Shown here: positions 16,772-25,422 of the stretch, one piece after another
Position numbering within the stretch: the first letter of the stretch is position 1
Layout: the number at the start of each line of letters is the position of its first letter
Assembly (NCBI RefSeq): GCF_030818075.1
Contig: NZ_JAUSZZ010000001.1
Coordinates: 2,852,001 to 2,916,000 of the forward strand
DNA from: Microbacterium proteolyticum
GTDB lineage: Bacteria > Actinomycetota > Actinomycetes > Actinomycetales > Microbacteriaceae
DNA length: 64,000 nt
Direction: 5' to 3'
Program-made: the position numbers and the translations under genes
The notes under the pieces: generated by a model
Seen by the model: the letters and a program-made list of their open reading frames with translations, nothing else
Database searches by the model: none
What the model was told of the DNA's origin: nothing

Positions 16772-16838
16772 CGGCAATGGCGTGACGGCACCCGTCCCGT
16801 CTCCCCGCAGCATCTCTCACGGGTGAGTCCGCCCCTTC

Positions 16839-17647
16839 TCAGCGCGGTGTCACGCGGTAGCGGCGCAGCTGCAGCGCCGGGTTGACGCGGCGCACGCGCG
16901 CGATGGCATCCGGATCGATGTGCGCGACGGCGACGTCGGTCGCCGTGCCCACCTGGGCGACGGGCACACCCTGCGGATCGACGACCATCGAGTGGCCCAC
17001 GCCGAGGGGCGGCGGATGGTCGGCCGCGGCGACGAAGAACGTGTTCTCGATGGCGCGGGCCTGCAGAAGCGTGCGCCAGTGGTGCTCCTTGAGCGCGCCG
17101 CGCACCCACTCGGCCGGCACAAGGGCGACGTCCACCCCTGCGTCGGCGAGCGTTCGTGCGACCTCGGGAAAGCGCAGGTCGTAGCAGGTCATGAGACCGA
17201 AACGCAGGCCGCCGGCCTCGAAGGTCTGCGGCGGGGCGATCTCGCCGGGTTCCACCCAGTCGGATTCGCGCTGGCCGAAGGCGTCGTAGAGGTGCAGCTT
17301 GCGGTAGACCGCACGGATGCCGTCGGCGTTCACCGCCACGACCGCGTTGCGCACCCGTCGGCCATCGTCGGCCTTCTCGAGCAGACCCGCCACGATCACG
17401 ATGCCGAGATCGCGCGCGAGGGCGGTGAGGGCCTGCACGAAGGGCCCGTCGAGGTCTTCGGCGTTCTCGGCGAGAGTGTCGTCGAACGGGTCGACGAAGT
17501 AGCTCGAATATTCGGGGAAGACGACGACGTGAGCGCGACTCGGGTCGCGGCGGTGCGGGCGGCGGCGGCGATGTCGGCGAGATTGTCCGTTCGCGAGGCG
17601 ACCGGAGCGAACTGCGCGACGGCGATGCCGACGGTCTCGTGGGTCAT
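16839..17647 (-). pseudogene. carbon-nitrogen hydrolase (nitrilase family), frameshifted
   Basis: The N-terminal frame starts at ATG 17647 (MTHETVGIAVAQFAPVASRT) and keeps family sequence for about 35 residues. Homology then continues one frame over with HVVVFPEYSSYFVDPFDDT, YRKLHLYDAF and MTCYDLRFPEVA, carrying the Glu, Lys and Cys of the nitrilase triad. The switch is near 17540, where one base seems to be missing (GTCGCGCTC for an expected GTCGGCGCTC). Apart from that the gene is complete, about 268 residues, an amidase/omega-amidase-like enzyme. A sequencing error or a recent mutation are both possible. ATGA overlap with the upstream DUF6328 gene. Confidence 0.85.
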
Positions 17648-18141
17648 CGCGCGCCTCTCCTCCCCCGGCGCCGCACGAAGATCGGCACCACCACCCACAG
17701 TACGAGGATCATCAGCCCCAGCACGACTCCGGCCGCCACGGCCGCGCCGAACCCGACGACGACGTCGAAGACGAACACGACGACGCCGACCAGCAGCAGG
17801 GAGACGAGTGCCAGCGCTCCCCGCAGGGCTACGTGCCCCACGCGCACGAGCTCGGGTTTCACCTGCTGGCCGAAGACCGCCCTGTGCAGCGCGACGGGCG
17901 CGAGAGCAACGACCGCGCTCAGGGCGGAGAGCGCGATGAGCGCGAGGTACAGCACCCGCTGCCCCGCGTCGAGGTCTGCGAAGGATGGCTGGAACGCCAG
18001 GGCGAGAAGGAAGCCGGTCAGGATCTGCGTGCCGGTCTGGAGCACCCGCAACTCCTGCAGGATCTCGTTCCAATTGCGGTCCGCGCGCTGCGCCGGGCTC
18101 TCCGGCCGCCCGTCAGCGAGATCGTCGAAAGTGTTGCTCAT
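17644..18141 (-). CDS. DUF6328 family membrane protein
   Basis: 165 residues from ATG 18141; GGGAG lies about nine bases upstream, while an ATG two codons earlier is too close to it. The block NWNEILQELRVLQTGTQIL is typical of DUF6328, and it is followed by four hydrophobic helices and a basic RRRGRRG tail. An inner-membrane location is clear; function unknown. Its stop overlaps the nitrilase start (ATGA). Confidence 0.85.
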   Translation of the reverse strand: MSNTFDDLADGRPESPAQRADRNWNEILQELRVLQTGTQILTGFLLALAFQPSFADLDAGQRVLYLALIALSALSAVVALAPVALHRAVFGQQVKPELVRVGHVALRGALALVSLLLVGVVVFVFDVVVGFGAAVAAGVVLGLMILVLWVVVPIFVRRRGRRGAR

Positions 18142-18224
18142 CGGCATATTCTCCCGCGACACTCCCGGGCGGGACGTCCGGATTTGCCATGTCGTTCATC
18201 TCGGCGTAATGTTTTCTCTTGTGC

Positions 18225-18298
18225 CGCGGGGTGGAGCAGCTCGGTAGCTCGCTGGGCTCATAACCCAGAGGTCGCAGGTTCAAATCCTGTCCCCGCAA
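18225..18298 (+). tRNA. initiator tRNA-Met (CAT)
   Basis: A complete cloverleaf: acceptor CGCGGGG/CCCCGCA, D arm GAGCAGCTCGGTAGCTC, anticodon stem CTGGG/CCCAG with loop CTCATAA (anticodon CAT), T arm GCAGG-TTCAAAT-CCTGT, discriminator A. The first acceptor pair is a C-A mismatch and the anticodon stem ends in three G-C pairs, both hallmarks of the bacterial initiator. The full CCA tail is not encoded. Confidence 0.97.
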
Positions 18299-18303
18299 CA
18301 AGA

Positions 18304-18337
18304 AGAAGGCCCCGGATCGTGTGATCCGGGGCCTTCT
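18304..18337 (+). terminator. strong intrinsic terminator after tRNA-fMet
   Basis: A perfect 15-bp stem (AGAAGGCCCCGGATC pairing with its complement) around a GTGT loop, followed by GCCTTTCCC, begins six bases after the tRNA. Confidence 0.9.
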
Positions 18338-18371
18338 GCCTTTCCCTCGTGCCCCGGATGACGGCAGGTGA

Positions 18372-18401
18372 AAGGCCCGAGACGATATCGTCTCGGGCCT
18401 T
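18372..18401 (-). terminator. 30-bp perfect palindrome, probable terminator of the leftward small gene
   Basis: AAGGCCCGAGACGAT is followed immediately by its exact complement with no unpaired spacer. It lies 65 bases past the stop of the leftward small membrane protein gene, and on that strand the stem is followed by TCACC. It faces the tRNA terminator, so the two separate convergent transcripts. Confidence 0.65.
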
Positions 18402-18465
18402 CCACCGGTCCCTTGATCCGTCGGGCCGCCGCGGTCGATTCTCCGCCGTACCGGACGGGCCGTCG

Positions 18466-18678
18466 TCAGCGGTCGCTGCGGTAATGGCTGGCCGCAGCTG
18501 CCGGGGCAGCCACGATGAGGGCGGCGACGAGCAGGACTGCTCCCGCGTCGCCATGGAAGGGAATGGTCACCGCGCCCGCCACCGCGAACGCGATGACTGC
18601 CGTCCAAAGAACGACGGTGGCAAGCGGGGTCGCCCAAACCGGGCGGTGTGCGACATGGTGCGCGTAAGGGTGGTGCAT
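18466..18678 (-). CDS. small two-helix membrane protein
   Basis: 70 residues from ATG 18678, preceded by GAGGAG. The N-terminus is His-rich (MHHPYAHHVAH), then two hydrophobic helices (about 17-38 and 46-64) joined by a short loop and ending in HYRSDR. No family is recognised. A longer in-frame start to 18882 crosses AT-richer intergenic DNA without a ribosome site and is rejected. It stands alone, convergent with tRNA-fMet. Confidence 0.7.
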   Translation of the reverse strand: MHHPYAHHVAHRPVWATPLATVVLWTAVIAFAVAGAVTIPFHGDAGAVLLVAALIVAAPAAAASHYRSDR

Positions 18679-18967
18679 GGCTCCTCGCCTTCGAGTTGCT
18701 ATGAATGACTGTCCTGGAGTGCGACAGTATCGGGCCGAACAACGGCGCCGACTGAAAAGAGCGTAGGACCCATCCACGCATATTGAGGTCATATTGCGCA
18801 TGTTTTTTGGATGTGTCAGGAACCTCCGACCAGAAGGTCGTCGGTTCGACCTAACCGCGTCGAGCGGTCGAGGCCCTCTCACCCTTCAGCCTGCCAAGCG
18901 ATTCGACCACCAATCACACGAACCCGACGAAGCAACGCTCCCCGCTTCGCCGTGACGGTCGCTTCCC

Positions 18968-20126
18968 TCACTGCGTTTGAATATCACCTTCAGACCGTGA
19001 CCGACGATCCCGGGAGTCCATCACGGTGTACAGCACGATGGTCACCATCTGAGCGAGGACGAATGCTGCGAAAACGGCGACCATCGTCCCCGACAGGGCG
19101 GCTGCCGTCGTGGTCAACGTCACGTTCACGACGGCCGAGACGAAACGGGCGGTGAAGACGGTACGGACCGAACCGCGTCGCCGAAGCGAGGCGAAGGGGG
19201 CCGTCTCCGAAATGGTGAGCAGCTTCCATACGCTCGCGAGGAGAAGGATCGCGACGGTGACGGGTTCCCACGCCTCGCCGTAGACGAGCATTAGGACGCC
19301 CGTGAAGTGAAGGACGAGCACCGAACTCAGCGCGAGCGCGGACAGCCCATAGCATCCGACGATCAAGCGCTTCGAATGGCGACCCAAAAGGCGTACGCGT
19401 ACGTATCCGAGAATCGGCTGGAGTACGCCCAAGGTCGACAAGACGAGCCGGAAAGCGACGGTATCAGCCGGCCCGAGGAACGCCAGAATGGCGAAATTCG
19501 TCACGTACGGAATCGCCGCGACGACCGCGGTCTCCATCGTGATCCAGATCACCGTCGAGGTCGCCGGTCGCCCTGCCACGCGCCACGGGGCACCGACACT
19601 CCGGGAAGCCGCAGCGACGGCCGCGCCGACGCCCAGCGGCACGTAGGCCAGAGGGCTCGTCGACAGCAGGAGCAGCAGGGCGACGAGCAGGGCGATGCTC
19701 AGCGCCGCCGCCGCGACCAGCTCGGTTTTCCAAGCTGACGCGTTGACGGCGTGGAGACGGCCGATCTGCAAGGCCACCATGCAGGCCGGCAGACCGATGC
19801 AGATGAACACGGGCGAGATCTCGCCGAGGGCGAGGAGCACGCCGCCGAGGAGTCCGAGCAGAGTCGCCCAGAGGGGCACGTAGGTCTTCTCAGCGAGGCG
19901 CGGCTCGGCCAACCGCGCTTCGAGGGTGGCGGCCCCCGCGATGGCAGCCAGGAACGCCCCCGTTCCCGCCGCGATGGCGACGGCGGCCTGCTCGTCGATT
20001 GAGAGCAGACGCGCGGAAGCCGCCATCACCGCGAGCGGGGGTGAGTGCTACGAGGCCGCCGGTGCCCATCATGAGCAATGGCAGAGCAGCCGCCGCGACG
20101 CTCTTCCCTCTCCGCGAACCCGCCAA
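18968..20126 (-). pseudogene. polysaccharide flippase-like membrane protein, frameshifted near start
   Basis: The main frame (from 20029) encodes 353 residues with about ten membrane helices, typical of Wzx/MATE-type lipid-linked oligosaccharide flippases. The proper N-terminus lies upstream in another frame: a TTG at 20126, overlapping the end of the pyruvyl transferase gene region, gives MAGSRRGKSVAAAALPLLMM and continues to LVALTP, where a run of five C (about 20036-20042 on the + strand as GGGGG) shifts the frame by +1. With four C the frames join as LTPLAVMAASARLLS. The joined protein would be about 386 residues. Either an inactivating mutation or a homopolymer error. Confidence 0.75.
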
Positions 20127-20127
20127 C

Positions 20128-21255
20128 TCAGCCTCGCGCGACGCGGAGATCAGCCAGGAGGGTCTCGCGCGCGCCGTTGATATGCGCGGCCCGCTCGGCG
20201 ACCGCGTTCCAGTAGCCGGAACTATCGGTCGACAGCGCCAGAGCCTGACGTCTCACGAGATCGGGGTCGAAATCGAACGCGTTGTGCACGTATTCAGCGA
20301 TCCCGAGATCCTCGTACGCACCCCATCCCTTGCGCTCATAGCTGAGGTGGATGGCGGGCACGCCGTTTCGGATGCTCTGGATCGCGCCGTGCAGGCGCAC
20401 GGAGACGATCACATGCGGACGGTCGTCCGCGGTGGATGACGTGGCCTGGATGAGACTGCTCTCGGCGGCCCGACCGAGCGTCTCGCTGTAGAACCGATCG
20501 TCGTTGTTGCCGCGGGCGCTCGCCTGCAGCAACGGCCTCGCATGCAGCGAGGCGACGGTGCGGCGGATCGCGTCCACATATCGCGCCATGCGCGTGCGGG
20601 TCGAGTGCAGGCTGCGTGCGACCAGGCCGAACGTCGCAGAATCTTCCGTCTCCGCGGCGATGCGGGGATGCACGGTCATCGAGCCAAGAGGGAGGACGGC
20701 CGTGTCCGGCGTGCGCCGAACCGTCGCCGAGCCCTCCAGCAGGGAAAGGGAACGGTCATCGCGGACATGCCACACGATGTTCGCACCATGCGTACGCACG
20801 AGCGCCTGCGTCCCCCACCGCAGGGCACCGACGCTCTGCGGGAGGTACACCGCCGGTGTGGCCGACCGATTGGCGGTAGCCAGCTGCGGAAGGTGCGCAA
20901 GCACCATCTTGAGGGCCTCCACTGCGTTGGCCCCCCGCATGTACCCGCCGCCGACGCCGACGATCAAATCCGCTTCGTCCAGGAGACGGGAGGTCTTCTG
21001 CGGCAACCGGAGCCCCCGCAGGACCGAAATCAGCGCCGCGCGCAGGACCGTCGTGTTCGACGCGGAGCGCGCCTCCCCCGTGAAGGGGTGGACGAATCGC
21101 ACGTTGGCGCGGTCGGTGAAGCTGTCGGGGTCGAGAGCGAGCACGATGACCTCGGCGCGCTCGTCCACCTCCTCGATGAGACGGATCGCCTCCTCGACGA
21201 GAAGGCCGTCACCGGAGTTGGTGGAGCTGTAAGCGTGGGCGATGACGTATCTCAT
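20128..21255 (-). CDS. polysaccharide pyruvyl transferase family protein
   Basis: 375 residues. Such enzymes move pyruvate from PEP onto sugars of a surface polymer, forming ketals. Diagnostic parts are the N-terminal SSTNSGDGLLVEEA loop (10-23), the glycine-rich IVGVGGGYMRG near 97-107 and the C-terminal VSVRLHGAIQSIRNGVPAIH, the conserved SxRLHG/P-A block of the CsaB family. It is the second gene of the leftward group from the two GT4 genes to the flippase. Confidence 0.88.
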   Translation of the reverse strand: MRYVIAHAYSSTNSGDGLLVEEAIRLIEEVDERAEVIVLALDPDSFTDRANVRFVHPFTGEARSASNTTVLRAALISVLRGLRLPQKTSRLLDEADLIVGVGGGYMRGANAVEALKMVLAHLPQLATANRSATPAVYLPQSVGALRWGTQALVRTHGANIVWHVRDDRSLSLLEGSATVRRTPDTAVLPLGSMTVHPRIAAETEDSATFGLVARSLHSTRTRMARYVDAIRRTVASLHARPLLQASARGNNDDRFYSETLGRAAESSLIQATSSTADDRPHVIVSVRLHGAIQSIRNGVPAIHLSYERKGWGAYEDLGIAEYVHNAFDFDPDLVRRQALALSTDSSGYWNAVAERAAHINGARETLLADLRVARG

Positions 21256-21300
21256 GAAACTCCGGGCGAGAGGCCGAGGGCGGCGGGACGAGGATCGCGA

Positions 21301-22374
21301 TCAGCGGGCAAGCGAATGGAAGATCTCGGCGTGACGCGCCGACGATGAATCCCAGTCGAATCGCGCGGCGTTGGCGAGCCCGGCCCCGCGGAGACGTTCC
21401 TGCTCGCCCGGACTGGCGAGGAGATGCTGCATTGCCTGCGCGATCGTGTCGGGATCGCGCTTGTCGAGCACGAGGGCGGCGCCGCCCGCGACCTCGGCGA
21501 GCGAGCCCTTGTCGCTGCAGATGACCGGGGAACCGCACGCCATCGCTTCTAGCACGGGGAAGCCGAACCCCTCGTAGTGGGACGGGAAACAGAAGGCGAC
21601 GGCGTTCTGCATCAGTGTGATCAGCGAGTCGTCGGGGACCCGACCGAGGTAGATCACTCCCTCGGTTCCGCGGACGCTCCGCAAGATCTCCTCGCTGTCC
21701 CAGGCCGGGGCTCCCGAGATGACGAGAGGCACACCGGTGGCGCGGAAGGTCGTGGATGCCGCCTCCGTGAGGGCGACGACGTTCTTGCGGGGATCGAGGT
21801 TGCCCGCGTAGAAGAAGTACCTCTCCGGCACGCCCAGCTCGCTCAGGGCCGCCTCCGCCCCGCTCAGCGGACGGGTGTTGAACTTCTCATGATCGATTCC
21901 GTGGTGTATCACCTCGATCCGTTCAGCCGCGGACGGCTCGAAGAAAGCGATATCGTCGGCGGACGTCTGCGACACGGTGACGATCCGGTCACTGGTACGC
22001 GCGAGCCTGCGGACACGTCCTTTCCAGAGAGCGTCCGCCCCGGTGGAACGCACCCCGGGCATGTGCAGCGTCGCGAGACCGTGGATCGTGCCGACCACCG
22101 GCTTACCACTCTTGACGACCGATCCGGTGTCCGCGGGGAAATGGACGACGTCGACATCAGAGGGGGTGAAGCGCGGCCAGACCACGCCCTCGGCGAGGGC
22201 GAACGCGGCACTGCGGACCTTGCCTCGGTTCACGCTTCGGGGCAGGCGACCCACCTGGAACTCGACGCCGTGCTCGGCGATGCGGTCGTACACACTCCGC
22301 ACGTAACGCGTATTGCCGCCGACCTGATGGTCGTAGACGCGTCCCGACAGCAGCACACGGGTCATCGAACTCAT
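21301..22374 (-). CDS. glycosyltransferase family 4
   Basis: 357 residues from ATG 22374, whose ATGA overlap with the upstream GT4 fixes the start. GT-B fold: N-terminal acceptor half with VYDHQVGGNTRYVRSVYDR, linker EVIHHGID, donor-binding YFFYAGNLDPRKNV, and the EX7E block SHYEGFGFPVLEAMACGSPV followed by SLAEVAGGAAL. It resembles mannosyl/rhamnosyl transferases of EPS clusters; the actual sugar is not known. Confidence 0.92.
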   Translation of the reverse strand: MSSMTRVLLSGRVYDHQVGGNTRYVRSVYDRIAEHGVEFQVGRLPRSVNRGKVRSAAFALAEGVVWPRFTPSDVDVVHFPADTGSVVKSGKPVVGTIHGLATLHMPGVRSTGADALWKGRVRRLARTSDRIVTVSQTSADDIAFFEPSAAERIEVIHHGIDHEKFNTRPLSGAEAALSELGVPERYFFYAGNLDPRKNVVALTEAASTTFRATGVPLVISGAPAWDSEEILRSVRGTEGVIYLGRVPDDSLITLMQNAVAFCFPSHYEGFGFPVLEAMACGSPVICSDKGSLAEVAGGAALVLDKRDPDTIAQAMQHLLASPGEQERLRGAGLANAARFDWDSSSARHAEIFHSLAR

Positions 22375-23609
22375 CTCGTTGTCGTCGCCACGGCGGCGAC
22401 GGGTGCCAATCGTCGGCCGCTTGCGGACTCGTAGGCCTCGATCAGGGCTGCGCGCTGTCTGTCGCAGGTATTCGGGGCGAGTGCCGATCGCGTCCTCTGC
22501 ACCAGATTGCACAGATCGGCCTGCGAACGCAAACGGGAGACGATGGTGGCGAGGTCGTCCGGATCGTCGAACTGAGGGATGTCCATCCCCGCGTAGGCCG
22601 GGATTTTCCGGGCAAGAAGGGGCACGCCGACCGCGGCCGCCTCGAGGATCGCGACCGGGAATCCCTCCCAGGCCGCCGTGTGCACGTAGAGGTCAGCTTC
22701 ACCCAGGGTGCTGAGGGCGGCATCCCTCGTCAGCCATCCCGTGACGTCGATCCCCGCGGGGGCGAATCGCGCCCGCAGCGCGTCGCTTCCCCCAATCCAC
22801 GTCGCACGGACGTCCAGGCCGCGGCCCCGAAGGGTTTGAACGCACTTCAGGAAGAAGTCTGGGTCCTTCTGTACGGCGTCCCGGCCCGCGCCGACGATGT
22901 GGAGGGCGCGAGAGCCGTCGTAGGCGTGTTCGCGGTCGAAGCCCCCCGACACGGCGATGTTGGGGACGTACACCACGGCTCGCCGCGGCCATCCCGTGCT
23001 CAGCTCGGCCTCGCGCTCCGAGCACGCAGCGAACACGCCGGTGCGCAGGGCGAGCGAGCGCTCCACGAGTCGGAAGACGACCCGCTTGGTGAGGCTGACG
23101 TCCAGGCGCTCGGATGCATAACAGTGGGGCGTGTACACCATGCGATTACGCGAACCCAGGTTGGCGACGCGGGCGTACACCCCGGCATAGCTCGAGTGCG
23201 CGTGCACGACGTCCCACTCGCGTGACCGGAGGGCGTCTCTCACTGTCCGGAGCCGAGCCGAATGACTCGACCCCATCGGGACGGCCGACGAGAACGCGCC
23301 GAGGACGGACCGTGAGATCGGCGAGTCATCCCGCTCGCCGTAGATCAGGTGGTGCTCGAACTCCGGCAGACTCGCGGCGTAATCGAGAATGGCGTTGCCC
23401 ACACCGCCAGCGAAGCTCTCGGCGATGTGCAGCACGCGGAAAACGGCCGTGGCGGTCGATTCTCCGCCCCGCAGCCCTTCCGGTGTACTCGCAGAGGGCG
23501 TGGCCGGCTGGCGCGTGGTCGTTCGACTCCGGGTTTTCACGACCACGGATTCATTGAGGAAGTCGGGGGACGACGACGACGTCGTGCCAACCTTGAGTTC
23601 TAACGTCAA
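22371..23609 (-). CDS. glycosyltransferase family 4
   Basis: 412 residues with a TTG start at 23609 (AGAGAGG about ten bases upstream). The first 55 residues are Ser/Thr-rich and unmatched; the true domain begins at VFRVLHIAESFAGGVGNAIL, the GT4 acceptor loop. Further motifs are VVHAHSSYAGVYAR, YTPHCY, VGAGRDAVQKDPDFF and the EX7E region AAWEGFPVAILEAAAVGVPL. First gene of the leftward sugar-transfer group. Confidence 0.9.
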   Translation of the reverse strand: MTLELKVGTTSSSSPDFLNESVVVKTRSRTTTRQPATPSASTPEGLRGGESTATAVFRVLHIAESFAGGVGNAILDYAASLPEFEHHLIYGERDDSPISRSVLGAFSSAVPMGSSHSARLRTVRDALRSREWDVVHAHSSYAGVYARVANLGSRNRMVYTPHCYASERLDVSLTKRVVFRLVERSLALRTGVFAACSEREAELSTGWPRRAVVYVPNIAVSGGFDREHAYDGSRALHIVGAGRDAVQKDPDFFLKCVQTLRGRGLDVRATWIGGSDALRARFAPAGIDVTGWLTRDAALSTLGEADLYVHTAAWEGFPVAILEAAAVGVPLLARKIPAYAGMDIPQFDDPDDLATIVSRLRSQADLCNLVQRTRSALAPNTCDRQRAALIEAYESASGRRLAPVAAVATTTR

Positions 23610-23787
23610 AGTGCACCGACCTCTCTTTTGGTCTGCTAGCTCGGGCCGTTAAAAAGAACCCTAACAGCACATTCATCCGACGAAACAACGCCGCGAGTAA
23701 ACGTCGTGTTTCGCAGGACCACACAGCACACAAACCGCCTCGACTTAGGCCTGGACTGGCAGATCAAAAATGCCCCTGATGAGGCGT

Positions 23788-24579
23788 TTACGACAAGATC
23801 ATGCCCACGAGGGCCAGCGCAAGAAAGGACGTGTTGTAGGCCAGGTGAATGATTACAGCGGACCATATGCGACCGGTGAGCAATACGAGGAGACCGCAGG
23901 TGACTCCGACGACGAACACCTGAAACGCCGCGACGGCTCCGAGGGGCTCGAACGGCACATGGATCAGGAGGAAAGCACCGGAGGTAGCCAGCACGGAGGC
24001 CGCCGAGGCGGCGACCGCCCCGGCGGCTCTGCGGAGCAGCTGGAACAGCGACACCAGCAGGACGGCCCGGAAGAAAAATTCCTCGATCAACGGCGAGACC
24101 AACGCTCCTCGAAGCGCCACGGTGGACCACCAGTCGATCGGAACTGTGCCGTCCGGCGTTGCCACGGTCGGGAAGGCACTCGCACCCGCTCCGCTCGTAG
24201 CCCCCTGCAATAGGCGAAGGGTCAGTCCCGCTGCGATTCCCCACAGCGCGTCGGTGGACCGGAAGCGGAGAAGACCCGCCGGCCGAGACCGCGAGAAGCC
24301 GAAGACGACGGCGCCGGCGAGCGCGATCCAGAGAAGCACGTTCGATACGAGCGGAGCCCAGGGTGTCGGTATCCGGGCGACCACGGTCGAGGTCGCAACA
24401 CCGACCCCACCGCATACGATCGCCGTCGCGACGAGCGAGCCGTTCCACCCGCGCACGGATGAACCGCCCAGGCGCCAATCCCGTCGCATCCGCCTAGGGC
24501 GGACGGCGACGGAATTCTCGCCTGCCCCACTACGCGAGGGAATGGGCGGTGAATCTCCATCGCTAGGGTCGAAGTGCAC
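23788..24579 (-). CDS. CPBP family intramembrane metalloprotease
   Basis: 263 residues with about seven membrane helices. The CPBP (ABI) glutamate motif EEFFFR is at 166-171, a second helix carries His about 207 (GAFLLIH) and a third HLAYN at 245-249. These are the catalytic residues of Rce1-type intramembrane proteases. In bacteria such proteins often process peptides or give self-immunity. It faces the phosphatase gene divergently and lies upstream of the GT4 group on the same strand, separated by 178 bases. Confidence 0.9.
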   Translation of the reverse strand: MHFDPSDGDSPPIPSRSGAGENSVAVRPRRMRRDWRLGGSSVRGWNGSLVATAIVCGGVGVATSTVVARIPTPWAPLVSNVLLWIALAGAVVFGFSRSRPAGLLRFRSTDALWGIAAGLTLRLLQGATSGAGASAFPTVATPDGTVPIDWWSTVALRGALVSPLIEEFFFRAVLLVSLFQLLRRAAGAVAASAASVLATSGAFLLIHVPFEPLGAVAAFQVFVVGVTCGLLVLLTGRIWSAVIIHLAYNTSFLALALVGMILS

Positions 24580-24643
24580 GTCGCTAACCTACGGGCCGAG
24601 GCGTGGTTCTTGATCTAACAGGCACAGACGAACGGACGCATTC

Positions 24644-25270
24644 ATGAACATTCTCACGGTGTGCACGGGCAATATCTGCCGATCCCCATTGGTCGAGCAT
24701 CTTCTCACGCAGGCGTTTTCCGATCTCGACGTCTCAGTCGCAAGCGCCGGAACCCGGGCTCGTGGCGGGATGACGATGCCACGCGAGGCGATCGAAACCG
24801 CCGTGTCGCTGGGCATCGCCCGACCGCTCGACGTGGAGCATCGGGCCCGACTGCTCACACCGGCACTGCTCGACGGCGTCGATCTCGTTCTGCCTCTTGC
24901 TCGCGAGCACCGACGCGAGATCGTCGAACTGGCCCCGGCGCTGACACGCAAGGCGTTCACGCTCCGGGAATTCGGCCGGCTGGCCGCGGGAATGTCAGAC
25001 GAGGAGCTCCTCTCGGGTACTGCTGCGTCGGCGCAGGACGCGACGCCGACCGCGTTGCTGGAAGGCTTCCTCAAGACGCTCGGAGCCCGTCGGGGGCTGA
25101 TCGATCCCCCTCGGACGCCGCTCGACGACGACGTCATCGATCCCTTCGGCCGGTCCGCGGATGTGTACCGGCAGACCGCAAGGGAGCTCGAGCAGAGTGT
25201 GCCGACGGTCGTTCGCGTCGTCCGGCTGGCCTTCGCCGCGACGGCGACGACACGTACGCCGGATCAATGA
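24644..25270 (+). CDS. low molecular weight protein-tyrosine phosphatase (Wzb-like)
   Basis: 208 residues. The P-loop CTGNICRS is at 7-14 and the acid-loop candidate is Asp in DVIDPFGRS near 165. It is longer than the usual 150 residues owing to a middle insert (about 105-150) and a C-terminal extension. It lies just before the BY-kinase gene, the usual pairing in which the phosphatase reverses kinase autophosphorylation during polysaccharide export. Confidence 0.92.
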   Translation: MNILTVCTGNICRSPLVEHLLTQAFSDLDVSVASAGTRARGGMTMPREAIETAVSLGIARPLDVEHRARLLTPALLDGVDLVLPLAREHRREIVELAPALTRKAFTLREFGRLAAGMSDEELLSGTAASAQDATPTALLEGFLKTLGARRGLIDPPRTPLDDDVIDPFGRSADVYRQTARELEQSVPTVVRVVRLAFAATATTRTPDQ

Positions 25271-25422
25271 ACCGCGGAGCCAACGGGACAACGATCAGCT
25301 CACATGTCCCTCGGCACCAGGGATGGTCCCTTCAAGAACACCAGTCGGAAACATTCCATGTGTAAGACTGATGCGGATTCCGCGCTGCAGAAATCCAACC
25401 CAGCGCATATTCGAGAGGCATC

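Noticed and set aside
18225..18340. Phage or island attachment site at the tRNA 3' end
   Set aside because: No second copy of the tRNA 3' sequence and no integrase gene were seen in the window.
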